Of a DNA stretch of 64,000 bases, positions 60,844-64,000 are shown one piece after another. The notes beneath the pieces are model-generated. The model was not told where the DNA came from. It was given only the letters and a program-made list of their open reading frames with translations, and did no database searches. Position 1 is the first letter of the stretch. The number at the start of each line of letters is the position of its first letter. Position numbers and translations under genes: made by a program. Origin of the DNA: Lonicera japonica (Eukaryota; Streptophyta; Magnoliopsida; Dipsacales; Caprifoliaceae); assembly GCA_021464415.1 (NCBI GenBank), contig CM038469.1:61919650-61983649 (forward strand). The letters run 5' to 3'.

Positions 60844-61644
60844 CGTATGAGTTCGATTATTATATCCTAGAGTTATTAAGTAATACGCGGAAGGCCCAAA
60901 TGAAACATAAATACAATAGGTTTTGGAAGACCATGTGACGGATGGAATTACCTAACACACAATCCAAATACCAAATTTATATTCCCATTTCTTCCATGTT
61001 AGAATTAGATACTAAGATTAAATAGTTTAAATTCTGTTTGATAAAATAGTTGAATAATTGTCAAATATTAATAATTTTTATAACAAGATATAAGAGATTA
61101 GGTAACACAATTTTTATTTTTTATTGTAAAATGACCGCCCAGAATATTTTATTTTATAAAAAACACTTAAAGTAATAGAATATTTTATCAAATTATTTGA
61201 CAAAAAATTAATATTGCTTTTAGTCTTTTTTAAACTTTTATCTAATTCAATCTTGGTGTTCAACAGATTCCCTGAATTGATGGAGTGGTCAGACCTTAAT
61301 ACTTTGTTAGGTGGGTGATGTCATTAAAAAGAAATGAAAGCAAGTCATTGCATTGGATCTGAATCCAACCACCCACGTAAATGCCGCTGGGACTGGTGCG
61401 AACCATCTATATAAAAAATTTATTTTTAATAACAAAAATATCATATATGTTTTAGTAATGAAAATTCGTTGTTAAAACATCAATTTGTGTACATACGATC
61501 CATACCATATTTGCATCTAAGATAAAAGGTTTATATGAATCGTCTTTTTTTTCTCTTTTTAAACTAACAGATAATTCTTTTAATTGTTCCTATAAAAAAG
61601 TTAATTAGCTTGATCAGGAAAATTGTTAAAAAAAAAATATGCAA
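60844..61644. other. Gene-free AT-rich intergenic
   Basis: No supported gene or bounded element. Confidence 0.5.
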
Positions 61645-62255
61645 AAAATATATTTCCAATCGTCTTGTATAATTTTGATTTGTGTAAAATTTATATATTT
61701 GTAAAAGAAAAAGGTTTTCAACAGTTTTTTTAGAAATTTTGACACCTATGATTTGTACAAAAATACATCTCCACAATAGTGTAAAAAATAAAGTGTAAAT
61801 CCTATGTCTCAATCAACTTTTGCACAAAACATGAAACTTGAAAAAAATATTCTACAATTGTACTTTTGTAACTTATTGTATAAATTTTAAAAGAATCAAT
61901 AAAATATCAACATATGTTAGATGTTATTTTATGCAATTTTACATTTTTTCCCTTCAATTTCTTTCAAACACAATTTTATAATTATAATAGATCTTGATTT
62001 ATGGTTATTGATGTGTAAATTTAAATATATAATTTTTATTAAAATATAAAATTAGAATTAAAATTTATTACATTTTAAAGTTTTAGTAAAAAAATGGAGA
62101 AAGAGAAAAGCTGACTTTGCAATGTAAAATGAAAGTGTATTTTACAAATCCAATTTACACAAAACCCATTTTTAAAAGACTGTTGGTGATGAATTTTTTT
62201 ACAAATTTTGTAAATTTTACACAAAACATAAATATAAAATACTATTGGAGATGCT
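61645..62255. repeat. Decayed relative of the GAACATCTCC MITE family
   Basis: It begins TTTCCAATCGTCTTGTATAA, as in the element at 55377, and ends with CTATTGGAGATGCTTTT. TTTTACACAAAA words recur in both orientations. It is longer than the intact copy and probably carries insertions or is a composite. A further GAGATGCT end lies at 62600. Confidence 0.6.
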
Positions 62256-62550
62256 TTTAAAATACAAACTTAATTTACACATCCACACCGTTTTCTCTCT
62301 CCTTAATTTTTTACAAAAACTTTAAAATGATATAACTAAAAATCTAAAACTTAGTTTTTAATATAATTTAAAAACTGAGATTCATTATGACCATACAATT
62401 ATGTATAAAAATATTCATACAAAATTATTAAAAATTACATATAATCATACATTCCATTTGTGTTATCTTCATTGATCTATTTATATTTTATACATTAGTA
62501 CTATTGGAACACAAAATGGTATGTGTATAATATATGTGTAAAACACCCTT

Positions 62551-63047
62551 GCGCATAAGATTGTACACAAAAAAATATACACAATCATTTGAGATGCTTT
62601 AAGAAAGTATATTATCCATGCATTATAAGTCGATCACTAGTATTAAATATATTATTAATAAAGGGTGTGATTTCAATGGTTGCCTTCCTCTCTACCCATT
62701 GATAGTTACTATAATATTAACCATTTGATGAAAAATCAAATGTTGAGATCAAATGAGTAGTTGGTTAACATAATTAATGGACATTGAATAAATACTTGCA
62801 CATAAGATTTTACACAAAAAAATATACACAATCATTTGAGATGCTCTAAGAAAGTATATTATCCATGCATTATAAGTTGATCACTAGTATTATATATATT
62901 AATAATGAATTATGTGATTTCAATGGTTACCTTCCCTCTTTACCGATTAGTAATTATTGTAATATTAACCATTTGATGAAAAATCAAAATTTAGATCAAA
63001 TGAGTAGTTGACTAGCATTATTAATGGACATTTAAGAAATGCAAAGT
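62551..63047. repeat. Direct tandem duplication, unit about 247 bp
   Basis: Two copies start GCGCATAAGATTGTACAC (62551) and GCACATAAGATTTTACAC (62798). Both contain AATCATTTGAGATGCT, TATTATCCATGCATTATAAG, GATCACTAGTATTA, TGATTTCAATGGTT and AACCATTTGATGAAAAATCA in the same order. The second half of each unit is the dispersed repeat also seen at 54585-54870. Confidence 0.85.
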
Positions 63048-64000
63048 ATTAAATACAAGGTTAAGTGGGTACCTACTGACATATCAATTTTTTTTTCACA
63101 TAATTTTAAGGAATCTTAAATTAATGATTAATTTATTCCATAATTTTTTTAATTCCAATACAGGATATCTCTATTCCTTACCCATGTAAAATAAGATCAT
63201 CTCAAAGTTTGCTACTATGTATATACAACAGCTAGAATATACATATTATTTAAAATTATATGTAATTAAAAAAAAATTTGTTATAATTGATGACTCTTGT
63301 CAATTTAAGTGTATTGTGTGTAAACATGCGAAATGACATCTACCACTTTCTCTTGGTGTTTTTTTTTTTTTTTGTAGTTTTATTAAATTTGAGAAAAAAG
63401 TAATGAATTATATGATTGTGTACAGTAGGATATAAGGTCTTATGCGGCATTTTACCTATATTTGGGGTAAGTTTTTACAAGTAAATATTCTTCAATCATT
63501 TACTTATTTTTTTCAAATTAAGTTCCAAAATTTTATTCATCTTCCATTTTAATTTATGTGTCTATTATCTTTTTTCAGACATTTTAAATTAAAAATCTTA
63601 ATTTTTGAGGATAATATCAATTAACGTATCAAATTAATTAAGTTGCATTTTCTACCATTAATTTGATTCAAAATAATATTTTAGTTTTTTAAATATAAAT
63701 TCAAGATATAGGAAACACTTTATCTCAATAAATAAATAAATTTAGAAAAATATTTTTTAGAAAATGTCAACTTCTCCATGCTAGTACAGTCAGACTCACA
63801 AAGAGAATATGTAAACATTCTACTAGAAGGAAAATAAAAACTTCAATAAATTGATGGTATTATTTGTAGGTATATATATATATAGTCGGGTTATAGAAAG
63901 GATATCATTCTTTTAACTAAAGAACGAACTTCCTCTTTTGATGGGGTAAATGATTGAATTTTTTAACAAAATTTGGTGGGAATAATCTCCATAATGAATA
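63048..64000. other. Gene-free AT-rich DNA to window end
   Basis: The part to about 63190 continues the dispersed repeat shared with 54585-54870. The rest has no coding signal that I can support. Confidence 0.5.

Overview
The window is nuclear DNA of a eudicot plant. It is strongly AT-rich, its genes are split by GT-AG introns, and it holds plant-type families (a plant DHHC acyltransferase, a DRB-type dsRNA-binding protein, an RPRD-like CID protein), an Au-like SINE and many MITEs. Four protein-coding genes, all on the + strand, could be reconstructed exon by exon: a CID/RPRD-like protein (2805-8550, 7 exons, 499 aa), a single-pass membrane protein of an uncharacterised plant family (21795-27970, 7 exons, 553 aa), a DHHC S-acyltransferase (36584-41818, 5 exons, 441 aa) and a DRB2/3/5-type dsRNA-binding protein (48897-51094, 3 exons, 382 aa). 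From memory, the Arabidopsis homologues of all four lie close together on chromosome 3 (around AT3G26932-AT3G26990), so this looks like a conserved syntenic block spread apart by transposons. The four genes share no obvious pathway.

The space between and inside the genes is mostly mobile DNA. The largest element is a 7.2 kb PIF/Harbinger transposon (9147-16370) with matched terminal inverted repeats and a 3-bp target duplication. It carries, on the minus strand, an uninterrupted spliced transposase (396 aa), an uninterrupted Myb/SANT-like protein (270 aa) and a small GRF-zinc-finger/transmembrane ORF. Two 5'-truncated LINE pseudogenes lie at 515-1205 and 19809-21030. Three tRNA-type SINE insertions are at 4486-4643, 29367-29474 and 44869-45061.

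Small DNA elements with target duplications that can be read directly are at 21221-21650 (TTA), 30965-31382 (TAA), 52315-52750 (TAA), 55377-55770 (TAA), 45206-45504 (8-9 bp), 57517-58228 and 58820-59414 (8 bp, hAT), and 18103-19225 and 59942-60812 (9 bp, Mutator-like). Two elements appear to carry captured host sequence: 43520-44660, with long inverted arms around a fragment of acetylornithine aminotransferase, and about 23294-24535, inside an intron of the membrane-protein gene. Nested insertions at 57212-58258 and 59627-60843 give a relative history.

The region after about 51.1 kb has no host gene that I can support; it is AT-rich DNA filled with MITEs and dispersed repeats. Exon coordinates come from splice sites, reading frame and family similarity, not from transcripts.
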